Shown: positions 8,107 to 16,410, numbered from the stretch's first letter. The stretch: 64,000 bases of DNA from Verrucomicrobiota bacterium (GCA_030625775.1 DAOUQC010000004.1:48213-112212); one strand, 5' to 3'. Notes: a model not told the origin generated them from the sequence alone. Program-made: numbers and translations.

Positions 8107-9498
8107 TCATCCTTGTTCGAGCATCAATGTTTGTTTACTCAAAAAAATGGCTACCAGCTCTTTCACCACAGTTTTTTCCTGCTCAGCAAGATTATTACTT
8201 TCACTGATATCAACAGACAAATCATATAACTGCCACGCTTGGTTTTTTGAGGTTCGAACAATCTTCCACTTTCCTTTTCTCAATGCCGCATGTTTTCCAT
8301 ACTCAAAGTAAAACTCTCTGTGGGGTGATTTATTAGTTTTCCCCGTCAATACCGGAAGCATATTCCGCCCATCCAAAATCCGATCCTTGGGTAAAGCAGC
8401 ACCACTGATTTCTGCAGTAGTTACCAATAAATCAGGTGACCACAAGGGAACATCTATCACCGAATTCTTTTTAATTTTTCCCGGCCAACGTGCAAAGGCC
8501 ACCACCCTCAAGCCCCCTTCCCAACAGGTCACTCCCCCACTGCGCAAGGGCGCATTCGTAGAAATATCCAAACCCTTTCGATTCAACATAAAAGTTCCAT
8601 TATCGGAATACAGAAAAACGAAGGTATTCTCGGTCACAGCAAGTCGATCCAAAGACTTAAACACACGTCCTATCGCCTGGTCCAGGGCGGTGACCACAGC
8701 CCTATAGCGTTTTTCCGGATCCTCTTCATCGGATGACATACCATACTCTTTAAAAGCCCAGTCTGGTGCCTGCCAATTTGTGATCTGACCTGGAGCTTTA
8801 TTGCCCTTGTTAGGAAAATGAGGTGAATTGAAGGGCAAATAGACAAACCACGGTGTTTGGTTTTTTGTTTTTGTCTCGATAAAATGAATCGCTGAATCGG
8901 CAAATAAATCCGTGCTATATTGTCCATCACGATCAATTTCTTCTGTATTGTGAAACAAATCGTGTTTGCCATTATAAACGTGGTGGTAATAATCAATATT
9001 ACCCGAAGCAAAACCCAGAAATTCATCAAATCCTCGTTCAGTAGGTCTTGATCCGGGAGCAAAGCCAATATTCCATTTTCCAAAAGCTCCTGTTGCATAA
9101 GCAGATGGGCTGGACTTCACCACTGCAGGGATCAAAATCTCCGAATGTCTCAAGCCTATTCCAAAGTTACCTTTGATTCCACCCAACTGGTTTGTCAGTT
9201 GATGTCTTTGTGAAATTCGTCCACTCATCAAACAAGCACGTGATACCGTGCAGGTAGGTGATGCCGTATAGAAACTGGTTAATCGAGCACTTTGGGTCGC
9301 GAAGAGGTCAAGATTGGGAGTTTTAATGAGACTTTTAGAATTGTAGCTTTTTAAATCAGCATAACCAAGATTGTCGACTGTAATGATCAAAATGTTTGCA
9401 GCTTGATCTGCAGCCCATCCTCTTATAGAAAACAAGGCTATAAAAAGTAACAATGATGTTGTGAAGTTTTTTATGTGGGAGTTTATATTTGTGTGCAT
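8107..9498 (-). CDS. Secreted sulfatase with atypical active-site motif
   Basis: An arylsulfatase-family (type I) hydrolase that removes sulfate esters, probably from sulfated polysaccharides outside the cytoplasm. From the ATG at 9498 it has a signal peptide (FTTSLLLFIALFSIRGWA, then ADQ). The ATG at 9552 would add 18 non-signal residues. Domain marks: metal-binding T-V-D-N-L-G-Y-A-D, the formylglycine motif region SPTCTVSRACLMSGR, GKWNIG, PFNSPH and YSDNGT. The motif reads C-T-V-S-R where C-x-P-S-R is usual, and the first metal pair is D-N rather than D-D. The gene is clearly more AT-rich than its neighbours, which suggests acquisition by transfer. It separates rnc from mnmG. Confidence 0.92.
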   Translation of the reverse strand: MHTNINSHIKNFTTSLLLFIALFSIRGWAADQAANILIITVDNLGYADLKSYNSKSLIKTPNLDLFATQSARLTSFYTASPTCTVSRACLMSGRISQRHQLTNQLGGIKGNFGIGLRHSEILIPAVVKSSPSAYATGAFGKWNIGFAPGSRPTERGFDEFLGFASGNIDYYHHVYNGKHDLFHNTEEIDRDGQYSTDLFADSAIHFIETKTKNQTPWFVYLPFNSPHFPNKGNKAPGQITNWQAPDWAFKEYGMSSDEEDPEKRYRAVVTALDQAIGRVFKSLDRLAVTENTFVFLYSDNGTFMLNRKGLDISTNAPLRSGGVTCWEGGLRVVAFARWPGKIKKNSVIDVPLWSPDLLVTTAEISGAALPKDRILDGRNMLPVLTGKTNKSPHREFYFEYGKHAALRKGKWKIVRTSKNQAWQLYDLSVDISESNNLAEQEKTVVKELVAIFLSKQTLMLEQG

Positions 9499-9767
9499 CT
9501 TGCCAAGTCTATATTTTAGGAAATTTCTCAAATTTGAATTACATAAATACATATTTAAGAAGAATTATTTATTTCAAAATTAATTATCCGTATTATAGCG
9601 GTGAATGACTTAACAATAGCCTCATACCTCGTTAATAGTCAATCAGTTGCTATTGTAAATGAACTGTGAATAAGGTGCGAATCAATGCTGATAAAACCTT
9701 AAATTTGAGAATAAGTGAGAATTGTGCCCTCTTATTCAAAGAATGACACAAGTTGTTCACAGTTTAA
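9499..9767. other. AT-rich intergenic region with DnaA-box-like 9-mers
   Basis: The gap between rnc and the sulfatase gene is very AT-rich. It holds TGTGAATAA at 9665-9673 (reverse complement TTATTCACA, within the loose DnaA consensus TTWTnCACA) and the weaker TTGTTCACA near 9753. No gene is evident. It could be only the sulfatase promoter region; the possible link to an origin is discussed under findings. Confidence 0.4.
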
Positions 9768-10469
9768 TCAAGGGTCTTTCTCATTTTCGTTCCAGAGCTC
9801 ATCGTCCAGAGCTTGGGTGGCTGCTTCAAATTCAGCTTCTTTTTTGCTGTACCCCCTACCGCAGCCGAGCAACTTGCCACTCCATTCAACACAAACTTCG
9901 AAAATTTTAGCGTGATCGGGGCCCTCCTGCTGTAGAATTCGGTATTGCGGGCTGCTTGAAGAGATGGCCTGCAACAATTCCTGCAAACGTCCTTTGGGGT
10001 TGGCTTCATCAGGTTCATGAGCCGCTTCGTCAATAGCCGACACACATTGTGAAAGCACAAATGTTCTGGTGGCCTCAATACCTCCATCAAGGTAAATAGC
10101 TCCAATCAGAGCTTCATAAGCATCGGCGAGATTGGATACGCGTTCTTTGCCACCGGACGATTCTTCGCCCTTACCGAGCAGAAGAAAGTTAAAAAGTTTG
10201 ATTTGCCGGGCAAATTTCCACAGAGCATCGCGTGATACCAAGCGGGAGCGCACTTTAGTGAGACGTCCTTCTCCAAAGGCGGGATATGCTTGATAGAGTT
10301 CATCAGTGAGTATGAGTTGAAGCACCGCATCACCGAGGTATTCGAGCCGCTGATTATCAAAATGTGGCCGCTGGGTTTCGTAAGCCAGACTCGGATGGGT
10401 CATCGCTTCTGCCAATAATAAGGAATTGGCAAACTTGTATCCGATGATTTTTTCTAAAGATTCAGGCAT
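9768..10469 (-). CDS. rnc: Ribonuclease III
   Basis: RNase III cuts double-stranded RNA and processes rRNA precursors. The catalytic domain (about 1-150) has the signature NQRLEYLGDAVLQL with acidic residues E43 and D47, and the second pair D116 and E119 in DAYEALIGAIYLDGG. A double-stranded-RNA-binding domain follows at about 160-225 (PKGRLQELLQ...GYSKKEAEFEAATQAL). Length, 233 residues, is normal. It is transcribed in the same direction as the tRNA-His gene just upstream. The usual neighbours (era, acpP) are not here. Confidence 0.97.
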   Translation of the reverse strand: MPESLEKIIGYKFANSLLLAEAMTHPSLAYETQRPHFDNQRLEYLGDAVLQLILTDELYQAYPAFGEGRLTKVRSRLVSRDALWKFARQIKLFNFLLLGKGEESSGGKERVSNLADAYEALIGAIYLDGGIEATRTFVLSQCVSAIDEAAHEPDEANPKGRLQELLQAISSSSPQYRILQQEGPDHAKIFEVCVEWSGKLLGCGRGYSKKEAEFEAATQALDDELWNENEKDP

Positions 10470-10496
10470 TCAATCGATAGAGACACTTGAAAAGGC

Positions 10497-10531
10497 AAAA
10501 AGTTTAAAATCTTTAAAAAAGCATTTTAAAC
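10497..10531 (-). terminator. Probable terminator after tRNA-His
   Basis: On the minus strand a perfect 9-base inverted repeat (GTTTAAAAT ... ATTTTAAAC, arms 10523-10531 and 10502-10510) is followed directly by five T residues. It lies 19 bases beyond the tRNA CCA end and before rnc. The stem is all but GC-free, so the terminator may be weak. Confidence 0.4.
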
Positions 10532-10549
10532 ATCCATTTTATCTAAAAG

Positions 10550-10626
10550 TGGGGTGGATGACGGGACTCGAACCCGCGACAACCGGAATCACAATCCGGG
10601 GCTCTACCAACTGAGCTACAACCACC
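10550..10626 (-). tRNA. tRNA-His (anticodon GTG)
   Basis: A full cloverleaf can be folded on the minus strand: 7-bp acceptor stem, D arm GCTC-AGTTGGTA-GAGC, anticodon stem CCGGA/TCCGG around the loop TTGTGAT (anticodon GTG), and a T arm with TTCGAGT. It has the tRNA-His hallmarks of an extra 5' G (G-1, base 10626) opposite C73. The 3' CCA is encoded (10552-10550). The acceptor stem contains a U-U mismatch at pair 5-68. Confidence 0.97.
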
Positions 10627-10731
10627 ATTTTTTAAAATGATCCCTGATAGCAGAAAATGCTGCCGTCAAGGCTCGGGAAAGTAGGGGACAAAAACCGGTT
10701 TAGCCAGTAATTTTTTTGCAGCTAAAGGCAC

Positions 10732-11334
10732 TTAATCAGAAAGCGTGATGTCCACACGAATTAAACCTCTGAAATCTCCGGTTTTATAGCCGGTGGCGCG
10801 GTCTTCAGGGTATAATTTTTTGATCAATTCAAGTATCTCAGGTTTAATGTCGTCGGTTTGTCCATGGCAGTTAAGGCATAAGGGTTGTATCATGAGAGGC
10901 TCATAATATCGTACGATTGTATTACCAGGATCTGAACTATCCGACATATTGTGAATATATTCAGTGGGAATTTGACTCTCGCTGTCTTTGGATGACTGGA
11001 AGATATCCAGTATTTTAATATCAGTGGCATCAGCCGCATTGTCAGGGTTGCGTAAACGAGAGGAAATGCGTCGAATGACCATGTTTTCGTGAATGGAACC
11101 AGCAGCCTCGGTTAGGGCTGGGGCCGAGTTTTTGCACATTGGAATTGCCATAGCTGCCCCCCCGGATTTCATAGCGCTTTGCAAAGGTCCAATAAAAGCG
11201 GTCTTCAGGGATATAACCGCCTGATGCCCCATTTTTTTGATTGCAGCCTCATCAAATTCCGCTGACTTTTCCTGCTTGCAGGCGGAGAGCCAAAAAACTG
11301 CCAACAGCGTGGCTAAAATAGTGTGTAAATTCAT
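10732..11334 (-). CDS. DUF3365 (Tll0287-like) lipoprotein with haem c motif
   Basis: A 200-residue exported protein. The N-terminal signal ends in the lipobox L-S-A-C (C19), so it is probably a membrane-anchored lipoprotein on the outer side of the cytoplasmic membrane. The rest matches the DUF3365/Tll0287-like sensory fold, with a single haem c attachment motif C-L-N-C-H-G near residue 157 and the family's R-x-S-x-x-x-R-N-P-x-N segment (RRISSRLRNPDN). Such proteins are thought to sense redox state or gases. Its start overlaps the stop of the DUF2892 gene by four bases (ATGA), so the two are co-translated. A redox or sulfide role for the pair is an inference. Confidence 0.85.
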   Translation of the reverse strand: MNLHTILATLLAVFWLSACKQEKSAEFDEAAIKKMGHQAVISLKTAFIGPLQSAMKSGGAAMAIPMCKNSAPALTEAAGSIHENMVIRRISSRLRNPDNAADATDIKILDIFQSSKDSESQIPTEYIHNMSDSSDPGNTIVRYYEPLMIQPLCLNCHGQTDDIKPEILELIKKLYPEDRATGYKTGDFRGLIRVDITLSD

Positions 11335-11558
11335 TGTTTGTCTTGTTTGTCATTGCTGCAGCTGTCTCCGACTTTACCAATTCCCAATTTAGCCAGAAGA
11401 TCCTCCATCAGACACCAATGGGTGAAAGAAGACTGTAGCAAGTTGGCTCCGACAAAAGCAGTGAACCACAGCCAATTCTGATTGTGGTAATGGGCCAGGG
11501 CCAGAGAGATAAGAATAAAGCTGCCTGCGATGGCCCGGATGACGAGTTCACGTTTCAT
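11331..11558 (-). CDS. DUF2892 (YgaP-like transmembrane) protein
   Basis: A 75-residue inner-membrane protein that resembles the C-terminal two-helix domain of YgaP (DUF2892): hydrophobic segments at about 9-23 and 29-44, then the W-C-L-M-E-D-L-L-A-K-L-G stretch that corresponds to the family's conserved cysteine. In other bacteria this domain is tied to rhodanese and sulfide detoxification and is controlled by ArsR-type repressors. Here no rhodanese is attached. It is first in an operon with the haem lipoprotein, and an inverted repeat stands directly before its start. Confidence 0.8.
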   Translation of the reverse strand: MKRELVIRAIAGSFILISLALAHYHNQNWLWFTAFVGANLLQSSFTHWCLMEDLLAKLGIGKVGDSCSNDKQDKQ

Positions 11559-11559
11559 G

Positions 11560-11591
11560 ATATAACTGTAATTATTACTATATAGTTATAT
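11560..11591. promoter_or_regulatory. Inverted repeat, possible operator for the DUF2892 operon
   Basis: ATATAACT (11560-11567) and AGTTATAT (11584-11591) form a perfect 8-base inverted repeat with a 16-base spacer that itself overlaps the perfect palindrome ACTATATAGT (11577-11586). It begins one base upstream of the start codon of the DUF2892 gene. Position and AT-rich symmetry suit an ArsR-type operator; no regulator gene is adjacent. Confidence 0.4.
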
Positions 11592-11655
11592 AGCATCAAA
11601 AAAATAAGAGTCACGGACTATTTAAGAAATATTTAAGCCGAAGGATGTTTTTCAG

Positions 11656-12219
11656 CTATGAGGCAAAAATCACCCGGGCACTTTCACAGATTCCAAAAGT
11701 GGTCTCATCAATCGAAAGCTCGTCGGTATCTATTGTAAAATCAGCGCTTGCAGAGTACATTTTGTCCCGCTCAAGCAAAAGGTCCTTGATCGTTTGTAGG
11801 GGATCAGGCGTATGCAGCAGGGGACGCTCGTGATTTCTGGACACACGCTCGAGAATAGCGTCGGCTGAAGCTTTCAACCAGATCACGTAGCCTGTTTCAG
11901 CGAGCATCTGACGGTTTCCCTCACGCAAAACAATTCCTCCTCCGGTAGATATAACCTGGTTGTTGCGTTTGGAACAGTTGCGCAGTGTATCACTTTCAAG
12001 GTCACGGAAATAATCCTCCCCTTCATCAGTAAAAATATCACTGATGGTTTTGCCGCGGGATTCCACGATGAGTTCATCAGTGTCTATGAAAGCAAAACCC
12101 AGACTGTGAGCGACTCGTTTGCCGATCGAAGTTTTGCCCGTGCCCATGAAACCGATCAGGATCACATTACGCAATAAGTCTCTTGCGGAAGGATTTTGTT
12201 TGAATGATGATTCGGACAT
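11656..12219 (-). CDS. aroK: Shikimate kinase
   Basis: Phosphorylates shikimate with ATP, the fifth step of the chorismate pathway. Walker A GFMGTGKTS starts at residue 23. Shikimate-binding D48 lies in DTDELIVES and R72 in YFRDLE; STGGG is at 91-95. The lid region RNHERPLL is present. The 187-residue length is typical. It is divergent from the Sua5 gene with a 118-base gap that must hold both promoters. Its product feeds the phenylalanine branch encoded by the two pheA-type genes about 14 kb away. Confidence 0.96.
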   Translation of the reverse strand: MSESSFKQNPSARDLLRNVILIGFMGTGKTSIGKRVAHSLGFAFIDTDELIVESRGKTISDIFTDEGEDYFRDLESDTLRNCSKRNNQVISTGGGIVLREGNRQMLAETGYVIWLKASADAILERVSRNHERPLLHTPDPLQTIKDLLLERDKMYSASADFTIDTDELSIDETTFGICESARVIFAS

Positions 12220-12337
12220 GGGACTAAAAACAAAGCGAGTCGGTTTGGCGTTGACCTTACCTGCTACAATGCGAATTTGAACCAGAATTCCAGCTCGATT
12301 TCAAGAGCAGGCTTTGATTTCCTAAAATTAGGCTGAA

Positions 12338-13390
12338 ATGAACACACAAATAATACGGACAGACTCCGATGAATCCACAGCACAAGCGGTTCAACGCACC
12401 GTGGAAGAACTGCGGTCTGGGAATGTGGTGGCCCTGCCTACGGAAACTGTCTATGGTCTGGCGGCAGATGCTTTCAATGCAGAGGCAGTGGCAAAGATCT
12501 TCGAAGCTAAAGAGCGTCCAGGCTTTGATCCGCTGATTGTCCATGTAGCTAGTCAGAAAGCCATTCGTGAGGTCGCGGATGTGCCGGAGAACATCCGCAA
12601 AGCCGTGCGAAGTTTAACGGAACTGTTCTGGCCCGGACCCTTGACCCTGATTCTACCGAAAAATGACAAGGTGCCGGATATTGTAACGGCAGGCTTAACA
12701 ACCGTAGCGGTTCGCTGTAGTCAAAATGAGATTTTTAAACAAGTGCTCGAAGACCTGGGGCGTCCCTTGGCGGCGCCGAGCGCCAATCGTTTTGGGCGCA
12801 TCAGTCCGACCTCTGCCGATGCGGTGATGAGCGAACTGGAAGGGCGTATTCCCGTAATTGTGGATGGCGGAGCATGTGCCAGAGGTCTTGAGTCAACCAT
12901 TGTCCAGGTCGTGGCAGCGGAGGGCAAAGGCAAAGCCACCTTTAGGATACTACGTAAGGGACCAATCAGTGCGGATCAGCTGAAACGTTATGGTAAAATA
13001 GAAATGGCCAGCAATGATGCGGTATCAGAAAATGCGCCGGAAGCTCCCGGTCTATTGGCCACTCATTATGCACCGAACACCCCCTTGCGCTTGTTACGCA
13101 AACCGCAGGACTTCAAACGGGAGCCAGGTAAGCGCTATGGTTTACTGAGTTACCGTGGCAAAAAAAAGGACGGTTACACGACCTTATACGATTGGGATGA
13201 AATAGAAATCCTCAGCCCAGGTTCGGGAAAAACGGTGGAGGCGGCTTTAAGGTTCTTTTTTTTGCTGCGTAAACTGGATGAGTCAGGTGTGGATGAAATC
13301 ATCGCCGAACCGGTGTCAGAATTCGGGGTGGGTGCGGCGATTATGGAACGTCTGCAACGGGCGGCGGTTAAGGAAGGAGGAAGGAGATAG
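12338..13390 (+). CDS. tsaC: L-threonylcarbamoyladenylate synthase (Sua5 type)
   Basis: Makes threonylcarbamoyl-AMP from threonine, bicarbonate and ATP, the first step in t6A37 modification of tRNAs that read ANN codons. The YrdC-like domain (about 10-205) has TETVYGLAAD, K-x-R-P region EAKERPGFDPLIVHV and the S-x-N/ESTIV segment SANRFGRISPT...LESTIV. A C-terminal Sua5 domain (about 235-345; APEAPGLLATHYAP) is present, so it is the long Sua5 form and not the short TsaC. 350 residues is normal. It is followed by murJ after a 108-base gap. Confidence 0.95.
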   Translation: MNTQIIRTDSDESTAQAVQRTVEELRSGNVVALPTETVYGLAADAFNAEAVAKIFEAKERPGFDPLIVHVASQKAIREVADVPENIRKAVRSLTELFWPGPLTLILPKNDKVPDIVTAGLTTVAVRCSQNEIFKQVLEDLGRPLAAPSANRFGRISPTSADAVMSELEGRIPVIVDGGACARGLESTIVQVVAAEGKGKATFRILRKGPISADQLKRYGKIEMASNDAVSENAPEAPGLLATHYAPNTPLRLLRKPQDFKREPGKRYGLLSYRGKKKDGYTTLYDWDEIEILSPGSGKTVEAALRFFFLLRKLDESGVDEIIAEPVSEFGVGAAIMERLQRAAVKEGGRR

Positions 13391-13498
13391 GAGTCAGGAG
13401 TCAGAATCTTTGATTTAGTGAACTGCCGATAGTTGTATGCCTACTGATAGAATGAGTATATCGGATCCGTATAAAGTCAGGAACGATTTGTAACGACT

Positions 13499-15040
13499 AT
13501 GGGCATGATGCGATCACTGGCTACTGTGGGGGGCTTCACTTTGATGAGTCGCGTTCTCGGGTTTGTCCGTGACATGGTGATCTCGCGATATCTGGGGGTT
13601 GGAATCCAAATGGATGCCTGGGTGGTAGCCTTTCGTTTCCCAAATTTGTTCCGGCGGGTTTTTGGAGAGGGGGCATTCAATGCGGCTTTTGTGCCACTGT
13701 ACAGTCGAAAGCTGGAAGAAGATGGTGACCAGGCGGCAGATCTATTCGCTGCGCGGACAGTGACCTTGATGGCGCTGATCCTGATCGTGATAGCAGTGCT
13801 GGCCTACCTGTTTATGGGACCGATCACCCGGGTGGTAGCACGAGGTTATACGGGAGAGCGCTTTGATCTAGCAGTCACGCTTTCCCGCATCACGACGGTA
13901 TATTTGATTTTTGTCTGCCTGATGGCGGCCTTCAGCGGCATGCTGAATAGCCGGAGAATATTTGGTCCGCCTGCCTTTGCCTACGTGATATTAAATATCG
14001 TTTTTTTGACCGGTTTGTTTGTCGTAGTGCCAAAAACCGGTCAACCCGAGGTAGTTTTATCCTGGTCAGTGGTCATTGCCGGTGTGCTGCAACTGGGCTG
14101 GGTGATGCTGGCTTGCTCGCGACGTGGCATACGTATTCGCCCGGCCATGCCGAAAATTGATGGTGATATCAAGAAGCTGGGAATACTCATGTTGCCGGGG
14201 CTGGCAAGCGCAGGTGTTCAACAGGTTAATTTGCTGGTGGGACAATCGGTGGCTTCTTTTCAAGAGAGTGGTCCATCCTATCTGTATTTTTCCGACCGGG
14301 TGAATCAATTACCCCTGGGTTTGATTGGAGTGGCTTTTGGTATTGTTTTATTGCCGGAAATCACTCGTAATTTGCGCGCAGGCAAAGAAAAACTGGCAGA
14401 GTCTTCTCTGGCGCATGGGATTGAGATGTCTTTATTACTAAGCCTACCTGCGATGGTGGCAATGATAGTGATCCCTGAAGAGATTATGCATGGCCTATTC
14501 CAAGGCGGGGAATTCACCACTGAAGCCGCTTATCAGGCGGGATTGGCCCTCAGGGCATTTGCGATTGGAGCACCTGCCTACATTCTGGCGCGTGTTTTGC
14601 AGACAGCCTACTTTGCTCGCGAGAATACCAAGACCCCCATGCGCTATACGATGGTATCAGCGGTGGTGAACATAATCTTAAGCATCATATTGTTCATGCT
14701 GTTGAAACACGTGGGGTGTGCTTTGGCGACCTCGATTGCTGGTTGGGTCAATGTGATTCTATTGGCGATCACCTTGAAAAGATCCCGTTTTTTGAAAATG
14801 GAAACAGGTTTCAGCAAACGACTGGTTGGCATGTTAATCGCAAGTGTCATCATGGGATTAGGCGTGTGGTTTTTAGCCCGGTGGGGATCCGGTTGGTTGA
14901 AAGGGGACTACGGTCTGATCATCCGTCTGAGTGTTCTGGCAAGCATTGTCACAGCGGGTATGCTGATGTACGGGTTATTAGTGTTGTTGTTGAAAGTGAC
15001 AAGCCTGGCTGAGTTGAAAGCAGGTTTTCGACGGGCTTGA
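13499..15040 (+). CDS. murJ: Lipid II flippase MurJ (MviN)
   Basis: Flips lipid-linked peptidoglycan precursor across the cytoplasmic membrane. The 513-residue protein shows about 14 hydrophobic helices. The N-terminus has the family's SRVLGFVRDMVISRYLG, and the RRVFGEGAFNAAFVPLY motif (about 55-70) is the hallmark of MurJ, with conserved arginines in the central cavity. The ATG at 13499 fits the family start. Transcribed after the Sua5 gene; no other murein gene is adjacent. Confidence 0.96.
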   Translation: MGMMRSLATVGGFTLMSRVLGFVRDMVISRYLGVGIQMDAWVVAFRFPNLFRRVFGEGAFNAAFVPLYSRKLEEDGDQAADLFAARTVTLMALILIVIAVLAYLFMGPITRVVARGYTGERFDLAVTLSRITTVYLIFVCLMAAFSGMLNSRRIFGPPAFAYVILNIVFLTGLFVVVPKTGQPEVVLSWSVVIAGVLQLGWVMLACSRRGIRIRPAMPKIDGDIKKLGILMLPGLASAGVQQVNLLVGQSVASFQESGPSYLYFSDRVNQLPLGLIGVAFGIVLLPEITRNLRAGKEKLAESSLAHGIEMSLLLSLPAMVAMIVIPEEIMHGLFQGGEFTTEAAYQAGLALRAFAIGAPAYILARVLQTAYFARENTKTPMRYTMVSAVVNIILSIILFMLLKHVGCALATSIAGWVNVILLAITLKRSRFLKMETGFSKRLVGMLIASVIMGLGVWFLARWGSGWLKGDYGLIIRLSVLASIVTAGMLMYGLLVLLLKVTSLAELKAGFRRA

Positions 15041-15230
15041 GTCCAGGTAGTTTTTTGCTCATCTAAATCGATATGAAATCATGGCTGATTTCTAAGTTCA
15101 CCAGAATCAAAAGCAGAATGAATTACAAACACTTGATTTGATCAAAATCTTCACCCGGGCGGTGAGTCTGCCGTTGTCGTTCGCTCTATAAAGAAATCGA
15201 CCTTCATAAATTTGAGGTTGTATTTCAAAT

Positions 15231-15455
15231 ATGAAACCCGATCAAGAGAGAGTTACGGCCAATCCTAGGTAGTGCGGGGGACGACCATGCATTCGTGGAA
15301 TGAGGATTCGAGTGACGGACGTTCTCGATCTCCTTGCGGCTGGACTCAGTTACGAGCAGATTCTTGATGAGATGCCCGACTTGGTGCGTGAGGATATTAC
15401 TGCGGCGATCACTTATGCCAAGCAGAGCATTGATCACCCGGTGAGTGCGGCATGA
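15231..15455 (+). pseudogene. DUF433 antitoxin gene broken by an in-frame TAG
   Basis: From ATG 15231 the frame reads M-K-P-D-Q-E-R-V-T-A-N-P-R, then TAG at 15270-15272, then C-G-G-R-P-C-I-R-G-M-R-I-R-V-T-D-V-L-D-L-L to a TGA at 15453-15455. Both sides of the stop align to DUF433, whose core is N-P-x-x-x-G-G-x-P-x-I-x-G-T-R-I-x-V. DUF433 proteins are usually antitoxins for DUF5615 PIN-like toxins, and that gene follows with a 4-base ATGA overlap. A restart at ATG 15300 would lose the GGRPCIRG loop, so the product is probably inactive. A C-to-T change (CAG to TAG) would explain the stop. Confidence 0.8.
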
Positions 15456-15781
15456 TCTGGTTAGATGCACACCTTTCCATGGGTGTGGCACATTGGATTC
15501 AAGACAACCTTGGGCACGACGCACAAGCACTTAGAGACATCGGTCTTCGTGATGCCGAAGATGAGGAAATATTTGATCATGCCCGACAGGACAAGGTAAC
15601 CATTCTCACGAAGAACAAGGATTTTGTGAATCTCGTCAGTCGTCTTGGTTCGCCGCCTACTGTGATTTGGCTGTGATGCGGGAATACATCAGAGGGTAGG
15701 TTGAAGCAGATTCTTACCGACCACTTGGACGAGGCTCTTAACTTCACCGCATCGGGTGAAGATTTCGTCGAGATACAATGA
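15452..15781 (+). pseudogene. DUF5615 PIN-like toxin gene broken by an in-frame TGA
   Basis: The first 74 codons encode a DUF5615 (Mut7-C-related PIN-like) domain: WLDAHLS with the first acidic residue, R-D-I-G-L-R-D-A-E-D-E-E-I-F, and T-K-N-K-D-F with the third. The frame meets TGA at 15674-15676 directly after V-I-W-L, where relatives read V-I-W-L-R-x-G-N. Past the stop, the same frame continues C-G-N-T-S-E-G-R-L-K-Q-I-L-T-D-H-L and ends at 15779-15781, giving a normal length of about 109 residues. Thus the C-terminal helices are lost by one nonsense change (CGA to TGA would do). Partner of the broken DUF433 gene. Confidence 0.8.
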
Positions 15782-15996
15782 AACAGCGAAGACGCTCCAC
15801 ACCAAGCACTGAGCCACTCTGTTGTTAAAAACCCAAATGACTCTAGCCTTCAACATCTTCGTCAATGCTCGCCGCCAGCCCAGTGATGGTTGAGCTTGCA
15901 CGTTGCTTTACAAAATGCTGAGCAGATTATAATAGGTCGTTGATGGTTTTCCTGTAAAATACTTGAGTATTAACCGGATCAAGTAGGGGGAATCAA

Positions 15997-16410
15997 ATGA
16001 AGAAAAGAATATTTGCTCAGATTGTGTGCGCTATTTTGCTTTTTTTAACAGGGCTCGCTTTTGGTGACTACCGAGAGGCACATAGATTCGTAAAAGAAAG
16101 AAATGTGGCCGATCTTAATTGGTATATTGCGTTTCACATGCAGGCTAGTCATGGTGAATATGAAAAGGTAAAGAGGACTTCCGAGATGTGTATTAATATG
16201 GCGGTTCAGTCTCTACGAGAAATAGAAAGTGGGGCCCCTTCATATTCTTATTGGCTGCATGCCTTCTCTCTCGGGACTCTTGGAGAGAATCCTCATCTAG
16301 ATGATAAATTTGTAAATTCCATGCTTAAAGCGTTAGCCGAGTATCCCATTACCGATGTTCCAGGGCTCACTGAGGAAAACCTGGCATATCTAAAATCTAA
16401 GCGGGAATAA
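15997..16410 (+). CDS. Small secreted protein of unknown function
   Basis: A 137-residue protein with a clear signal peptide (MKKRIFAQIVCAILLFLTGL, cleavage after A-F-G at about 23) and a good ribosome site AGGGGGAA 6 bases before the ATG. The mature part is mixed helix and polar, with two cysteines at most and no motif I recognise. It follows the broken toxin pair and precedes a small membrane protein in the same direction; the region looks accessory. Confidence 0.6.
   Translation: MKKRIFAQIVCAILLFLTGLAFGDYREAHRFVKERNVADLNWYIAFHMQASHGEYEKVKRTSEMCINMAVQSLREIESGAPSYSYWLHAFSLGTLGENPHLDDKFVNSMLKALAEYPITDVPGLTEENLAYLKSKRE

Noticed and set aside
10426..10614. Plus-strand open frame ending M-T-G-L-E-P-A-T-T-G-I-T
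   Set aside because: This is the well-known spurious translation across a tRNA gene; the tRNA-His explains the sequence.
15674..15676. Selenocysteine or stop-codon read-through at the TGA of the DUF5615 gene
   Set aside because: The antitoxin gene has a TAG lesion as well, no SECIS-like hairpin is apparent after the TGA, and relatives have an ordinary residue here; decay is simpler.
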